Positions 1 to 13,009 of a stretch of DNA of 64,000 nucleotides are shown in pieces. Numbering within the stretch: the stretch's first letter is position 1; every line of letters starts with the position of its first letter. Below the pieces are notes generated by a model. That model was not told the origin of the DNA. It saw only the letters and a list, made by a program, of their open reading frames with translations, and did not search any database. Source of the stretch: Welwitschia mirabilis. Taxonomy: Eukaryota > Gnetophyta > Gnetopsida > Welwitschiales. Location of the stretch: contig JBOZIK010000001.1 of assembly GCA_051453625.1 (NCBI GenBank), positions 150,437,313-150,501,312 of the forward strand. The letters are read 5' to 3'. The position numbers and the translations under genes are program-made.

Positions 1-120
1 TCTTTATGATTTAAATATATTACAAAATTGTTACTATACTATCACAGCTTAAATCATAAGGGACATAAATAGAATTATAGTGAAGAAGAGAATTTGAATT
101 AATTATAAAACTTTTATATC

Positions 121-850
121 CACTTATAATAAAATAGTAGCTCCTTAATGTAGGATACTTAACCCAACACTAAGGATAACTTCTCTCTATAGCCATTAGA
201 TGGACCTCTTATCCTTTAGCATTCTATCATAAAAGCATCAACTACAAAAGATGAATTAAAAGTGATGACAAGGGAGGTATTTATACTTTAACATTGAAAG
301 TTCTAGAATCTAACCCTAGAAGTTAGAGAAAAAACCTTAGTAATCCAATGGAGTACATCACCACATTACAAGATAATTTAGTCCCACTTATACAAAATAG
401 TTATCATTTTAACTATCATGGGGATGACACTGGGAATGGTGTCCTATCATAATAGATAAATCATTAAATTTTAGATCTACAATTGATCCCATAATTGGTT
501 CTAGATTTATTATCATTCCTCATCTCATGGAAATGATAATGGAAATTATACCTCCTTAGAAAAAGGGCTTCATTGGCTACAAGATTTAGTCCACATCGCT
601 GTTGCAATGGGCTAATCCTATGTTATTATCCCATCTATCATGGGTATGACAAATAGTATGATATCCTTTCATAGCTCTTCAACTAAAGTAAATTAGCCTT
701 ATTTACCATTGATCTTCTTTTAACATACTTAGTACTAGAACATGTTTTTGTGATTATCCCATCAACTCTCGATAATTATCAAAATTACATCCAAACCTGT
801 ATAAATGTCCTATAAAAGTACTCTAAATACAACATCAAAATCCTACAAAT
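121..850 (+). repeat. Degraded partial copy of the leader block
   Basis: This stretch ends with a passage around 750-850 (reading 'aacctgtataaatgtcct' and then 'acaacatcaaa') that parallels the end of the leader block at 860-1850 and at 10,270-11,230. It also contains the phrase 'catggggatgacac' typical of that block. It appears to be a more diverged 3' part of the same repeat, directly followed by a fuller copy. No coding sequence is visible. Confidence 0.4.
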
Positions 851-859
851 TGGCATTGT

Positions 860-1850
860 AATAATTAATCAAGTAGACTGTTACTAACCAAGATCAACTT
901 AGGCTATTAAGTGAGTTAAATAAATGCAATGAAAAAAATGATCCTAAAACTACTCTCTTCAACCTTAAAAAAGGTTGCCTGTAAGACCTATATCATTAGA
1001 GAGACTATCACCAAATTAATAACAATAAAAACTATAAGGGAAATTAATGGATAAAATGCATAATAAAAAAATAGAGTTCATATTAAAATCAAAGTAGCAT
1101 CTAGGTTACAAAATAGCCTAGCATCGATGGAGGATGCATAGCCCTTTACCAAGGAAACATATTTCTATAACTCACAAGATGGATCTCCTACCCTTCAAGC
1201 TCTTATCAAGAGAATGTCTAATGTATTAAAGATGGATATGAGAGTTAAAGAAGGGTCTTATGTACAAGGCTGAGAATATAAAACTGTCATACAAAATGCA
1301 CTAAAAAAGATGCTCAATTCTAAGAAAGAAATGTATGAAATGGATAAATATTGATTAGCTATTAGATATGTTATCCTATCTATTGTGAAGATAACCAAGG
1401 GGATGATGGCTTAAACATTACATTATTCATCTTGCATGTCATGGGGATAACCATAAGGATTAAACTCCTTTTGAATAGATGACTAAGTAGTAGTAGCTTT
1501 ATTTTGCATTAACATTCCCATATGGTATCTACAATGTTATTGTACTGTCTGGCATGTCTTCTTTATCCTTCTAACTCAAGATAAGCTAGCATTTTTCACC
1601 AGTAATCTTCCTCCAAGGCATAACATATCAAAATATGATTTAAATACCTCTAATCATGCTAAGAATTATACATTTCGAAGATCTTACATCAATTCTCCAT
1701 AATCCTTAGAATTTCAACTAAACCTATATAAGTATCTTGCAAAATAGCTTCTAACACCTCATCAAATACATATAATTTAATAGTGCATCATAGCCTCCCT
1801 TAGCATTTATCAGTCCTAACAAAAACTAGATTAACAACTGCAATTATTAG
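860..1850 (+). repeat. Leader block copy, same family as in the 8.5-32.5 kb array
   Basis: The order of phrases follows 10,270-11,230 almost line by line: 'aacttaggctattaagtg', 'ataagggaaattaatggat', 'caagatggatct', 'atgctcaattcta', and 'catggggat' near 1,440. It lies on the same strand as the array although the gypsy element next to it (3.36-8.06 kb) is on the minus strand. No protein is encoded. It is non-coding sequence that lies upstream of gag in the array units. Confidence 0.65.
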
Positions 1851-3359
1851 CTAAGTTATTTTAAAAAAATCAATCTATAAATTATAAAATAGGATCATAA
1901 ATAATGTTAAACATATCACATATATAAATAACATGTAATGCATCATGTGTATGAAGTGAAAAGTTCAAAAAAATATGCCTCATAGAAGTCTAAAATAACT
2001 TAAAATGTTATGAAAATAAGACATGAAAATGTGTCCTACCATTTTCCAAGAAAAACAATACATCTCATATTGGATAAAGAAATAATAAAATTAGATGAAA
2101 TCAATATGTTGAGAATTTGATTCAAAATATGAGTGTAGAAGGTCATATTTGAAAAATAAATATGTATGAAATATTCTAATAAGCATAAAAAGAGTAGACA
2201 ATGAAAATGTTATAATTAGGATGAAGAAAATCTATGNNNNNNNNNNTGTGCCATTACCAAAATGATTAAGAGTAGTATTTAGAACATCAAATAACTAAAA
2301 ATAAACATCATAAAATTGTTAAGGAAATTCATCTAGGTAAGAAATAAATTATTTATTGAAAACTATGCAAGAAAACCATTAAATGTTAAGGTCCTAAAAT
2401 GATAAGAAAATATGGAAATATCTTTCAAACAACTAATTAAATAACAAAAGAAAATGAAAAAAAAATGGATAAAAGGCAACATAAATAAGATAGCCTACCT
2501 ACCCTAAATTTTAACCTAGTAGACTCGTATGGAAGGAATAATAACATTACATGATTTAAAAATACATGACTTGGTTATAAAAAATTTCATTTGATAAGGT
2601 AGTGATTATGATGATGCTAAAAATTAAATGATTTAAACAATAAGTAATAAGATCAAAGAGTTACTCAAAAATGAACTCACCTAATTAGATTTTAAAATAA
2701 ATACCTAAATCTTTAGAAATAAAATGATATTATGGAAATACTAAGATTTTAGAAAAAAAGTAATATCTTTAATGATACTAGGAACACCACTAATCCTGTA
2801 GTCTTAAAGTTTTTATTATTTGTTATTTAACTATGCATGATGAAGGGAGTGCAACCACAGTCAAAGAAGTAATGATCCACAAAGCATGGTCAACTAACCC
2901 CCCAATGGAGTTTTGATAGCTTCCATATTATACTGTCAAAGGATCTCTTAAGAAAATTTACCCTAGTGTACTTGTAGGAGGACATCATGGTAATCATGTT
3001 TTTGAGCTATTAAATATATAACATCATGGTCTTATTTCACCTTTTTTTTTTACAATAAAGAAACATTCCACATGACAACAAACTTAAAATGATAAAGGTA
3101 AAGTAATAAGATGAAATATAGAAAACATATCCTTAAATAATTTGAAATCTTTTCATTATTAATGAAAACATCAGAAATAAAGCATCTTCCTTTACAATAA
3201 AGTCCATAAACATGTGAATGTATTAAGATTAGTTGAATCCAATCTTACCACTATAAAATGCCCAAGTTAAAGAATAGTTATGAAAATGAAATAAATAGAT
3301 AAGTCATGTTTAAAAGATGATCAAATGATATTATAATAATCTTAAAAGGAATAAGCTAA
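1851..3359. other. No gene seen; degraded repeat sequence
   Basis: Very A+T-rich sequence with no sustained reading frame. Phrases such as 'ttttccaagaaaa' near 2,040 resemble 10,125 in the array, so part of it is probably further decayed leader sequence. A 10-base run of N sits at 2,237-2,246. Confidence 0.4.
2237..2246. other. Assembly gap, 10 N
   Basis: A short run of undetermined bases in otherwise continuous repeat sequence. It is shorter than the fixed 100-N scaffold gaps elsewhere in the window. Confidence 0.95.
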
Positions 3360-4640
3360 TGAAAAAATTTAGACAATGATATGGAATAATCTCTCATCAT
3401 CAAGGGAAACCTCTAAGGCTAGTGCTTCTATTACATTTATATCATAAGGTTGCTCGTATATTTTCAAGCTTTGCTCATTAACTTTTTGAATTTATTTATT
3501 AGTTAAGTCAAAAATCTCCATAGAACCATTGGAATGTACTTTATTAGTAAAGTAAGGACCTAATATTTTGAGATCAACTTATTATGTAAAATGTGCACTC
3601 TAGTTTGATATAACAAGACTAGTTGACAAGGTTTAAAGTTATTACAAATCAAGTTTTTTTCATGTTTGAATTTACTTTGGGCTTTCTGAATAAGTTAGTG
3701 ATGACTAGCTTAAGTTTGTTTTTCATCTAAATGGTGAAATTAAACTAAATGATTTTTAAGATTCTCTTCTAAATCCATAACATTAGGTTGATTTATCGAA
3801 TGATAAGAATTATAACAAACATCAATATGTAAAACATAAACTTTACCATATACAAGTTCATATGGTGAAAAACTAAGTGAATTATGCAAGGTTGTATGGT
3901 AAGCCCAAAAAATGGTATTTAGTTTAAAATACCATGACTTCTCATTAGTAGAGATAAGTTTTTAAAGCACTTTTTTAATTTTTCTATTAGCATTTTTATT
4001 TAGTCCATTGGTTTTAGGATGATAAGAACAAACTACACCATATTCTATACAAATGAATTAAAAAAAATTCTAAAAATATGATTTATGAAGTGAGTTCCTT
4101 GATCACTAATGATTATTCAAGAAAAATAAAAGCATTAGAAATTTTGAGTTCTAACATATTTACAAACAATTTAAACATCATGTGAAGAAGTAGGAACTAT
4201 TTAATACATTTAATCATGTAGTTAATATTTACTAAAATGTAATTTCTATCTTTAGAAGGTGGTTTAATTAGCCTCATAAAATCAATTCCCCAATAATAAA
4301 AAGGTTCACCCTCAAGAATATGTTTTATGGACATTTCCTATGATCATAAAATGTTAATAAAATGTTGACATGCATTACATCTTCTAGCATACTCAAAAAA
4401 GTCCTAAAAAAGATGAGGTGAATGAACTCCAGAGTCGGAAACTTTTGTGGATGTTTTCTAGTTATCACCACAAATAAAATCATGACAAAGCTAACAGATA
4501 TTAAGTTTTGTCCATTCTGGTACATATTTTCTCATGATTTGATCCTTACATCTATGATAAAGATGGGGTGTAATCCACTTAAAATCATCTATCCTATGGA
4601 GAAAATATTTTATTTGATTATGACTCTAGTTTTGTGGTGT
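3360..4640 (-). pseudogene. Gypsy integrase remnant
   Basis: The minus strand shows, in shifting frames, a zinc-finger region around 4,525-4,325, core remnants with YILVNINYMIKC near 4,220, then YHPKTNGLNK near 4,020, SPYELVYGK near 3,860 and a C-terminal part with MEIFDLTNK near 3,500. These match the order of a plant gypsy integrase (HHCC finger, core, C-terminal tail). Stops and frameshifts abolish any product. It directly follows the RNase H remnant. Confidence 0.8.
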
Positions 4641-4739
4641 TTCTAAAGAAACAAGAAGTTAACAATATTTTCATATCATGAAATGGGATGAGTAGAAGAT
4701 ACAAAAAATAATTTTTCATCTAGAAAACAATCACTAATA

Positions 4740-5160
4740 AGAAGATCATTAGAAGAAGAAGTGAGGTATGATAAGTGCTCTACTATGTTGTTGTGCTTTG
4801 CTATCTTATCTATGATGGTGATATTGAATTATTACATTAAGAGTATTCATATAATCAACCTAGTACTAGAATATTTATTAGTCATTAAGTATCTAATCAT
4901 TACATGATCTATGTAAACATTCATGTGAAAGCCTAAAAGATAATGTCTATGAGTATTGAAACAAGAGATTATGGCTAACATTTCTCTCCTAGTAGTTGAA
5001 TAATTTGCTTAAGCTTTAGATAATGTTTTGCTATGGTAAAATATAACTTTGAAATCATTTTCATATTTTCACTCAATCTTCCCACCTATAGAAAAATTAC
5101 TAGCATCACACGTTAATTGAAAATCTTCCTTCTAATTAGGTCCTATTATAATAGGAACAT
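4740..5160 (-). pseudogene. Gypsy RNase H remnant
   Basis: The minus-strand translation contains FYHSKTLSKA, then NYSTTRREMLAI and FHMNVYIDHVMIRYL. These match the YASRTL, NY-TTEKELLA and V-TDH-A-KYL blocks of plant gypsy RNase H. The expected Thr before Asp in the TDH block reads Ile. This domain is absent from the larger nested gypsy element downstream, where a copia insertion lies in its place. Confidence 0.75.
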
Positions 5161-6260
5161 GAGAGAGTTTATGTTTGAATTTATTGAAAGCAAGCTAAAA
5201 AGATGTATTCCTATCAAATGTATAGCTTCTCTTAGTAGTAATGAGTGTAATGGTTTATAGATTTTAGCATAATCGTATATGAAATGATGATAAAAACCAT
5301 AATGTCTAAGAAAATATTTGAGTTGCTTAACATTGGTTGGAGGAGTTAAGTATTCAATGATACCAAATTTTTTAGGGTCCATCTTAATTCCTCTTTGAAA
5401 AGTGTAATAGCTTAAAACAATTCCACTTTTAACTAAGGATAATCTATTTTTCCAACTTAAATGAAGGCCACACTCTATGCATCTATTAAGGACTTTTTAT
5501 AATCTTTTTAAGGTTTGATTAAAGGTTTTTCCAAAGATTGAAAAGTCATCCATAGAGATTTATATTGAATCTTCTAACATGTCTAAAAAGATATCAATCA
5601 TAGAATATTTAAATATTCTAAGAGTATTACATAAATTAAAAGGCATTCATCTAAAAGTAAATGTCCTAAAAGATGAAGTAAAAGTTATTTTGGCTTTGTA
5701 TTCACTAGGTATGCAAACCTAGTTATAACCACTCTATCCATCTAAAAAGAAATAGAAGGCATGTCCATAAATTTTATCACGTATTTAGTTAATAAAGGGA
5801 AGATAATAATGATATTTCTTTATGACTTCATTTAGTTTTATCAAATTTATGCACACTCTTCATTCCCTATCGTTTTTTTGGTACTACAGTTAAGTAACTA
5901 ATCCATTCACTATCTGATATAGCATAAATTATTTCAGCATCCATTAACTTAATGATTTCATCCTTAATTACTTATTTAAGTATTAGATTTAATATTCTTT
6001 TTAATTACCTAATAGGCTTTGCATTTGTCTTAAGATAGATCTTATGCTAAATAATAGAAGAAGGAATAGCATATAAATCTCTATGAGACTAAGCGAATTC
6101 ATGAATTTTGGAATTCAAAAGGGAGATTAATGTTGAATATTATTCAAGGAAGAGACTTTTATCTATTATGAAAGGTTTATTCTAATCATTAAAGAGAAAA
6201 ATATACTTTAGTTAAGTAAGAAGATTTTTTAAGTTTAGATTGATATTTTTAGTTTCTATT
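5146..6260 (-). pseudogene. Gypsy reverse transcriptase remnant with intact MDD box
   Basis: From the N-terminal side the minus strand shows the pre-RT phrase LKYIF near 6,230, then AEIIYAISDSEW near 5,940 and VVPKK near 5,880. The catalytic box reads SMDDFSIFG at about 5,537-5,563, with both Asp codons intact. The RT connection region follows as an open stretch at 5,382-5,146 (MDPKKFGIIEYLTPPTNVK, LKYFLRHYGFYHHFI). Length is close to a normal gypsy RT, but many stops and shifts make it a pseudogene. Family membership is secure; the Athila assignment is inferred from the MDDFS-FG form. Confidence 0.85.
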
Positions 6261-6659
6261 TCAAGTAGTGAACAATCTCTTTCAAAGTGTGAATTTTCAT
6301 TCATTGTTAATAGTTGAACTTTCTTATGAATTAAGGGTTCTATTTCTTATTTTTTTTAATCTAAAAGGTCATGTCCAAAGTTTTAACTATTAAAATCGTT
6401 TAAGTTTTTAATTTTAAGTGGATCATCATAATGCATACACTCATGTAACGTCATCCATATTTTTCAAGGCGATAATGTTAAAGAAATAAGGTTGGTTTAA
6501 TATGATTTTTTATGTTTCATTAATCACCTAGGTATTTTTAAACTATATTAAAAACTCTAATTGAAAACCTTGTATTTTCTGATTATTGAGAAAAAATTTT
6601 CTTTTCACTTTTATCAAGAGAAGGAAAGTTAAAAATTTCCAATATTTTGATATCATCTT

Positions 6660-8045
6660 CTTCCTCATTATCTTTAGTATCATTTTGAGATGTTATGCTT
6701 TATAAAGAGGATGGTTTACTTCATGCCCACTTCATGTTACAACCTTACAATTTCTTCTTAATTTATTGGAATTTGGGAGAGGTTGTGTTTCCAATGATTC
6801 TTGTGATCTTTAGTTTACCAACATGGTTTGTTGAAGGACATTTACTATGTCTTTAATATTTATGTTTTGATTTTCTTGTAATTTCATAAGTTTATTCATA
6901 GAATTCTAGAGTGAATGATCTTGATGTTAAAAATTTGATGGTCCTAGTTAAGAGCTTAAATTTTTAAAATAATTTTTAAAAGGTTAAAAATTGGTTTGAA
7001 ACTTTTTGAGTTTATTATCAAAGGTTTGAAAGTTGGATTTTGAATTCATTCTAGATTGTAACTAGTTTTGATTTCTAAAGTTTGAAAATTTTTAGTTAAA
7101 AGAACAAACCTATTCATGTATTTTATCATTATATGTTAGCAAAAGTGGATAATCTTTAGTTATGTAGTAGTTTTCCTTACATAAATCACATGTTGGCATA
7201 CCATTCTTTTTAGTTGCTAATATGGCATCTAAAATCATCCTAATATACTTTTGTAGAGCTATTGTAAAATTACTAATCAAATTTGCATAGTTGTCTTTAG
7301 TTTTATGTATGTTCCTTTCTTGTTTTACTTCTTTTACATCTTTAAGGATTTGTCCTACAATGTGGTTATCCTTTGATGTTGGCCAAGATTGAATCACCTC
7401 TACAAGTTTCTCTAATGTTTTCTAAGCATTTTCTAATGTGAGGTTTATTAGATTTCCATCACAAGATAAATATATAAGTTATTTCATTTCGCAGTTTAGC
7501 CAACTATAAAGGTTCTTCTTATGTGACAGTATCTACCAGACTAAAGTAAATTATGATAAAGTAGCATTCGTATGTAGAAGCATAATATTCATTTAGTTGT
7601 TGTTGAAAATTTATCAATTCTTTTTTTCTTTTTTAAATGGTTGCTTCACTTATAAATCTTTTAATGAATACTTTCTAAACTTGATTCAGGTTTTTAGATA
7701 CTTGTGTGGTATAGTTTTTAATAAAGGTTTTGCTCCTTCCTTAAATATCATTAAAAAAATTACCATATATGTATTATCACTAATTCTTTTATTTCTATTT
7801 CTAGAGGTTAGAACTAACTATTCAATGTCTACAATGTGTTGGAGGGGTTCTCATTGTATTTACCATTAAAGATTAGATAGGCATTTATATTCTTTAATTT
7901 AATATTATTGCTTGGGGGTAAATCAAATGGAGTTTGTATTTCCCATTTCCTATTAAATATAAATTCCTTAAGGGTAAGGTTTACCTTAAGACTAGGTGTT
8001 GAAGATCCTATAACTTGATTTTGGTTTTTCATAATATTTGACATT
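6660..8045 (-). pseudogene. Gypsy gag remnant
   Basis: Two open stretches are readable: 8,044-7,829 with PPSNNIKLKNINAYLIFNGK, and 7,397-7,110 ending in a degraded zinc-knuckle-like CDLCKENYYITKDYPLL. The same two blocks occur on the plus strand in all three array units (for example 13,150-13,200 and 13,870-13,930), which identifies this as gag of the same family. A Glu/Asp-rich stretch near 6,640-6,690 matches the acidic linker before the protease in the units. Confidence 0.75.
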
Positions 8046-8439
8046 GTAAAATTATTCTTCTAAATTATCTTCTAAATAATTTTCTTGCATTGTATTAGAT
8101 TTAGAAAAATGAACTTAGAAAGAATTTTATATGCACCTAGAGATTGTTTATTGAATTTGATTTTGAACTCAACTAGTTCTTCTCTAATGTTTTTCTCTAT
8201 TAACAACCTTTATCAATTATATTTATTTCCTAAATTAAAATAAATAGAAAATAAAAAAATAAAAACAACTAACCAATATCGTGACTATTGTTGAAATGAT
8301 AGAGAGGAAAATGAAAACTAAAAACAAAAATAGTAAATAGAAATTTAGTGAAAATCTGAAAGCAAAAAATAGATTTTATCATCCTATTTGGTCATATGGA
8401 TGATATAAGGGATGATGAAAACTATTTATACTAAATTAA

Positions 8440-9638
8440 CAATTCCAAAATCGTGAACCCTGAAGTCCAAGGGGGTTAGGTCTGGTATGAATAGGACTTC
8501 CGAAAAATTTAAACAATTATTAATACCAAAAGAAATTATGATATAAAAAGATATAACAGAACAATCAAAAACAAGAACCAAAACAAATGCACAAGATAAG
8601 ATTTATAGTGGTTCAGGAGATATTCTATACTACTCTTAGAAGATAGCTAATAACCAATACTATTTCGAATCTCTGTTGCATCACTATGCACTAGGTTTTG
8701 AAGGCTAACCTTCAACTTTACAAACCAGACTTTTCTAGGCTAAGTCTTAACCTTTATAAATGGACTTTTGTAGGCTAAGTTTCAACCTTTTCAAATGGAC
8801 TTTTGTAGGCTAAGTATCAACCTTCATAAAATGCATAATGATGAGTGAGGAGATGAAGCCTCTATGTTATAAATCACTTAAGTTAAAGAACTAATAATGG
8901 AGCCTTATTGCTTATATTTGATATAAAGGTAAGCTTGAGTGAGCAAAGAATGATAGTAGAAAGATAAGCACTTCAAATCAAGAGTTAAACCTTCCTTTTT
9001 AAAAATGCATCCAATATAAAACCTAAGGTTTTTGAGTGTTTTATATTATTTATACATCTCCTCAAAATATAATTGTTTAGATAGCTAGGAAGAAATTTGA
9101 CATTTCCAATGGATAGATTTGGTGAAGTAATAGTTAAAAAATTATTTTAAAATTTCCACTTCTATGTTGACTGGTTGACCTCTCAAAACATCTGGTTGAT
9201 CCAAGTGACTCATGTCACTTGATCAAGTTAATCCCTTTATCATCTAGTTGACATAAGTAACTCACATTTCTTAGTCTAGTTACACCCATCTAAAATCTAG
9301 TAGACCACTTTTCTTTAGGTTCAGTTGACTTCACATGAATTTGGTCAACATCGTGGGACATAGTACATATTGGAAATCTTAAATAATGCATGTCCAGGTC
9401 TGGTCCACCCCTTAAAAATCTAGTTATCCCCACATGAAATAGCTCAAAATGAGTATTTTATTTGACTCCTACTTTAAGTTCTTAGATAGAAACTAAAGTT
9501 ACTTTAATTAGAACATGTCCAAATCTTGCTATCTTTTAGATATAGATATTATAGTTTCTTATACCTATAAAATCATATTTTATTCTACAAAGTTCATATT
9601 AGTTTAAGATCAATTATCAAAATAGAATTATAATTACA
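8440..9638 (-). mobile_element. Solo LTR of a SIRE-like copia element
   Basis: The sequence parallels the copia LTR at 40,346-41,633 from end to end: a start with 'gaacc ... ggggttaggtctggtatgaatagg', then 'cacaagat-agatttatagtggttc', 'ttttctaggctaagtcttaacc', a zone of scattered TTGAC motifs, and an end at 'atattagtttaagatcaa ... attaca'. No copia internal region lies on either side, so it is a solo LTR. Exact ends are uncertain by about 20 bases. Array units 2 and 3 carry the same LTR without its first 60-70 bases. Confidence 0.65.
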
Positions 9639-11479
9639 ATTGCTATAATCTAAAAATAAAAAGCTAAAAATAAAATCAAAGCCATCATCCAAGTTTTTAT
9701 GATGACAATGAAAAATATAAAAGATTCACAGACACACAAACACAGAAAATAAACTAAGAAATCATTATTCTCAGGGTCATGGGGATGACATAGAGGATGA
9801 TAAACTATTATTATACACTAAGAAAAACTAAAAACTATAAACTTAAAAACCTATAAATCCTAAATAGAAATACAATATCACTACAAATAAATAACCAAAT
9901 AAAAATCTAATTTACTCATCTGAACAATGATAATCCTAATGTTTCTTAGTAGCCTTCCCTCATAATAGTACCAAGATGTTGTGATTCATATTTCCATAAA
10001 TTTTCCTCTTACTCAAATCCTATTTAATATATATATGTATATATTAAAATATGACACTCTAGTATGAATGAGAGTAACTCAAATGTCATAACCCATTGAA
10101 GGCTTATGAGAGAAGAATGAGAATTGATTTTCCAAGAAAACATTATATCCTAAATTAAGAATATTGCAAGAAACTAAACATGCAATAAAATAGAAATGCA
10201 CTTAACTTAAATGAACACCTATATGAGTAGTAAATCAAATTGTCAAGAAGATCAGCACTATAAAATCTAGATCAGTCAAGAAGATTTTCACTGACTAAGA
10301 CTAACTTAGGCTATTAAGTGATTTGAATAAATGTAATGCAAAAAATAATTCTAAAACTAATTTATTTAATCTTAACAAAGATTTCCCTTAAGACCTTTAT
10401 TGTTAAAGAGACTATCATTGAATCAATAACACAATAAATCATAAGTGAAATTAATAGATAAACTTCACAATAAAAAAATAGATTTTATATTAAAATTAAA
10501 CTAGTATCTAGGCTACAAAATAGCTAAGCCTCAATGGATAATCTACAACACTTTATCAAGGAAAATCCTTCCTCCAAATCACAAGATGAATTTAGTACCC
10601 TTCAATCTTCTATCATGAGAATGTATAATGTATCAAAGATGGATAGGAAAGAAAAACGAGGGTCTTATTTATTAGGCTAAGAAGGTGAAGCTATCATACA
10701 AAATGCATTATAAAACATGCTCATTTATAGAAAAGAATTATATGAAATGGATAAATATTGGTTGATTATTATAGATGTTATCCTATCTATCATGGGAATG
10801 ACCAAGGGGATGATAGCTTAAACATTAAATTCATCATCCTAGAAGTCATGGGGATTACCATGAGGATAACAATCCTTTAGAAAAAATGACTTAATAGTAC
10901 TAGCTCTAGTCCACCTCAGCATTTCTACTTGGCATCTGTAGTGTTATCATTCTACATGTTATAAAAATGACAAAGGGAATGATAGTTTTCTTTGTCCTTC
11001 TAACTCAAGATAAACTAGCTTTTTTATTAATTACCTTCCTCTAAGGAACAATGTATCAAAATATGCTTTAAATACCTCTAATCATGTGAAGAATTTCACA
11101 TTTCTAAGATCTTTCATCAATTCTCCATAATTTTTAGAATTGCATCTAAACCTATATAAATTTCCTAAAAAATAGTTGATAACACCCTATCAAATACATA
11201 AAATTTGGTAGTGCATCAATGCTACACTCTTATTTTAAAGTTAAAATCACTTACTTCACCATGAGTAAACTTCATGTAAAGGTTCCTTCCTTTTTTTTCC
11301 TTAGTACTTCAAATCATTCATTTATTTTTTTCATCATTATAAAGGCTAAGATTATTAGCTTAGAAGTTTTATGGCTTGATGATCAATTATTCTAAATTTA
11401 GTTTCATGATGTTCAAATTATTCTTAGTGTAGTTTAATCATGTTTTTAACTAGTTGTTAACTCTTTCTATAAATGTTAA

Positions 11480-12535
11480 TGACTAGTAGAATTATAACTA
11501 AGAAGAACTATTCACCAAACTTCAACAAATTTTTGCAATGTGTCATGCATATTCTTGCATGATTATTAGGTTTTACTACATCTATTAGTATCTGTTATTT
11601 TTAAAGTCTTGTTAGTAATAAATACCTCCTTTACCCTTAACTATAACTTTATATTTTTTGGCACTAAAAATCCTCATGATAGGTGATTAAAGGATAGAAG
11701 ATCCATCTTTGTTGTTGTAGAAAAATGTTTCCCTTAGTATTGGAGTGTCTATCATTTATTGAGATGCTACTACTTTATAACGTAGATGTTGATTAGAATA
11801 TAATCAAAACTCTAGTTTATGTTACTTATGAATTTTTGATAGCTTTATTTATGATATAGATCATGAGGGTAATATTTTTTAAGATTAATACTAGTAGTTT
11901 AGGTGCATTACATTTTATTTTCTATTTTAACATGCATTAATTTTCTATTCTATTCTATGCACTTGATAGATTAGGTTGGTCTTGGTCTGGTAACATCTTT
12001 TTTTAATTAATCTATGATATGTAAATCTGATCTTTATGATAGGTTGATTTGGTAATCAAATAGATATTGCATTTAAATTAGTTTTACATCTTACTTGCAT
12101 AAGTCTATTTACTTGCATTGTTTACTTTTCATTATTTTTCTATTTTAATTAGGAAGAAAATTAATATTTTACTTGGAATCAATTATTTTTCTTCTTGTCT
12201 TTTCTTTTATGAATTAAGAAATTTGAAACACTTTTATCTATATTAGTATATTTTATTTTATAATATATGTTTTTTATCGATAAGATTTAATAAGAACATA
12301 AAAGATTGCTCAAATATGCTTTGCAACATTTTAGTACTATGGCTAGTAAAGGCTACTTGAAATTTGAGGATTTTTATTACTCAGATAAGTAGTTTGGATT
12401 TTGGTTCAGATCCTTATTTGTAGTAGTGTTGTATCTTTATACTAAAATCCTAGGTTTTTCTTTTTGCAGTTTCCAATTTAAGTCCCAAAAATAACAACTT
12501 ATCATCTTTCTTATTGTGTCCAGAAAACACATGGC
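11480..12535 (+). repeat. Candidate Athila LTR, 5'-deleted (unit 1)
   Basis: This block precedes gag in every unit, and a further copy (59.6-60.9 kb) lies downstream of the env-like ORF, the arrangement expected of LTRs. Shared phrases include 'ttttgcaatgtgtcatgca', 'gttttactacatctattag', 'cttaggttggtcttgg-ct' and 'gtttggattttggtt'. Exact ends are not visible. A possible primer-binding region starts at 'acatggcaatg' near 12,530, but it matches no tRNA end I can name with confidence. Confidence 0.45.
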
Positions 12536-13009
12536 AATGTTAACCCATAAAACTAAGGTTTTTCCCATCATTTACTCTATTTTTTAGATGACTTAGAGGA
12601 TGATTATCATTTTTTTCTTCTATGTTATTTTATGATTCTATTTTTTCATGTTTTTTATCTTTGAGGATCTTTGTGTTTCTATTGTCCAGGTATATCATCT
12701 GAATGATCATTGAGATGATGCTTGCAAGAATAAAACTGAGCATGTTGGAGCATGGTAAAAGTAAGTAAAAGATGAAGTATTAGAGAAAATAACTACTAAT
12801 AAAATAAAACATCTAAGAAGCTTTAATAAACTATGAATTAAATCTTAGTACGCACATCCTAGGTATGCAAAGCATTCTAAGAATTGATTAATAAGATTTT
12901 TCTACATTTATTATTTAAAAATCTAATTTTTCTAAAGGAAATTTTTTAAAAGAAGGTTTAGAAGCAAATAGTTTAATTTAAATATCATATTCTATGCAAA
13001 AACAGAAAC

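Larger units (their letters stand above)
3360..8060 (-). mobile_element. Degraded Ty3/gypsy (Athila-like) element, internal region
   Basis: Read on the minus strand, the order is gag (8.0-6.7 kb), RT (6.3-5.2), RNase H (5.15-4.75) and integrase (4.6-3.36). Integrase after RT/RNase H is the Ty3/gypsy order. The RT motif MDDFSIFG and the integrase phrase close to SPYELVYGK are typical of the plant Athila/Tat side of that superfamily. The protease region found in the array units seems to be missing between gag and RT. Frames are broken by many stops and shifts. No LTR matching 11.5-12.5 kb was found on its left side. Confidence 0.85.

Noticed and set aside
7597-7869. Plus-strand 90-codon open frame rich in Phe and Leu
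   Set aside because: It is the antisense of the minus-strand gag remnant; the hydrophobic composition is what poly-A/T-rich antisense gives.
12525-12550. Primer-binding site for the Athila-type element at 'acatggcaatg'
   Set aside because: It is well placed between the candidate LTR and gag in all three units, but too degraded to match a named tRNA 3' end, so it is mentioned only under the LTR entry.
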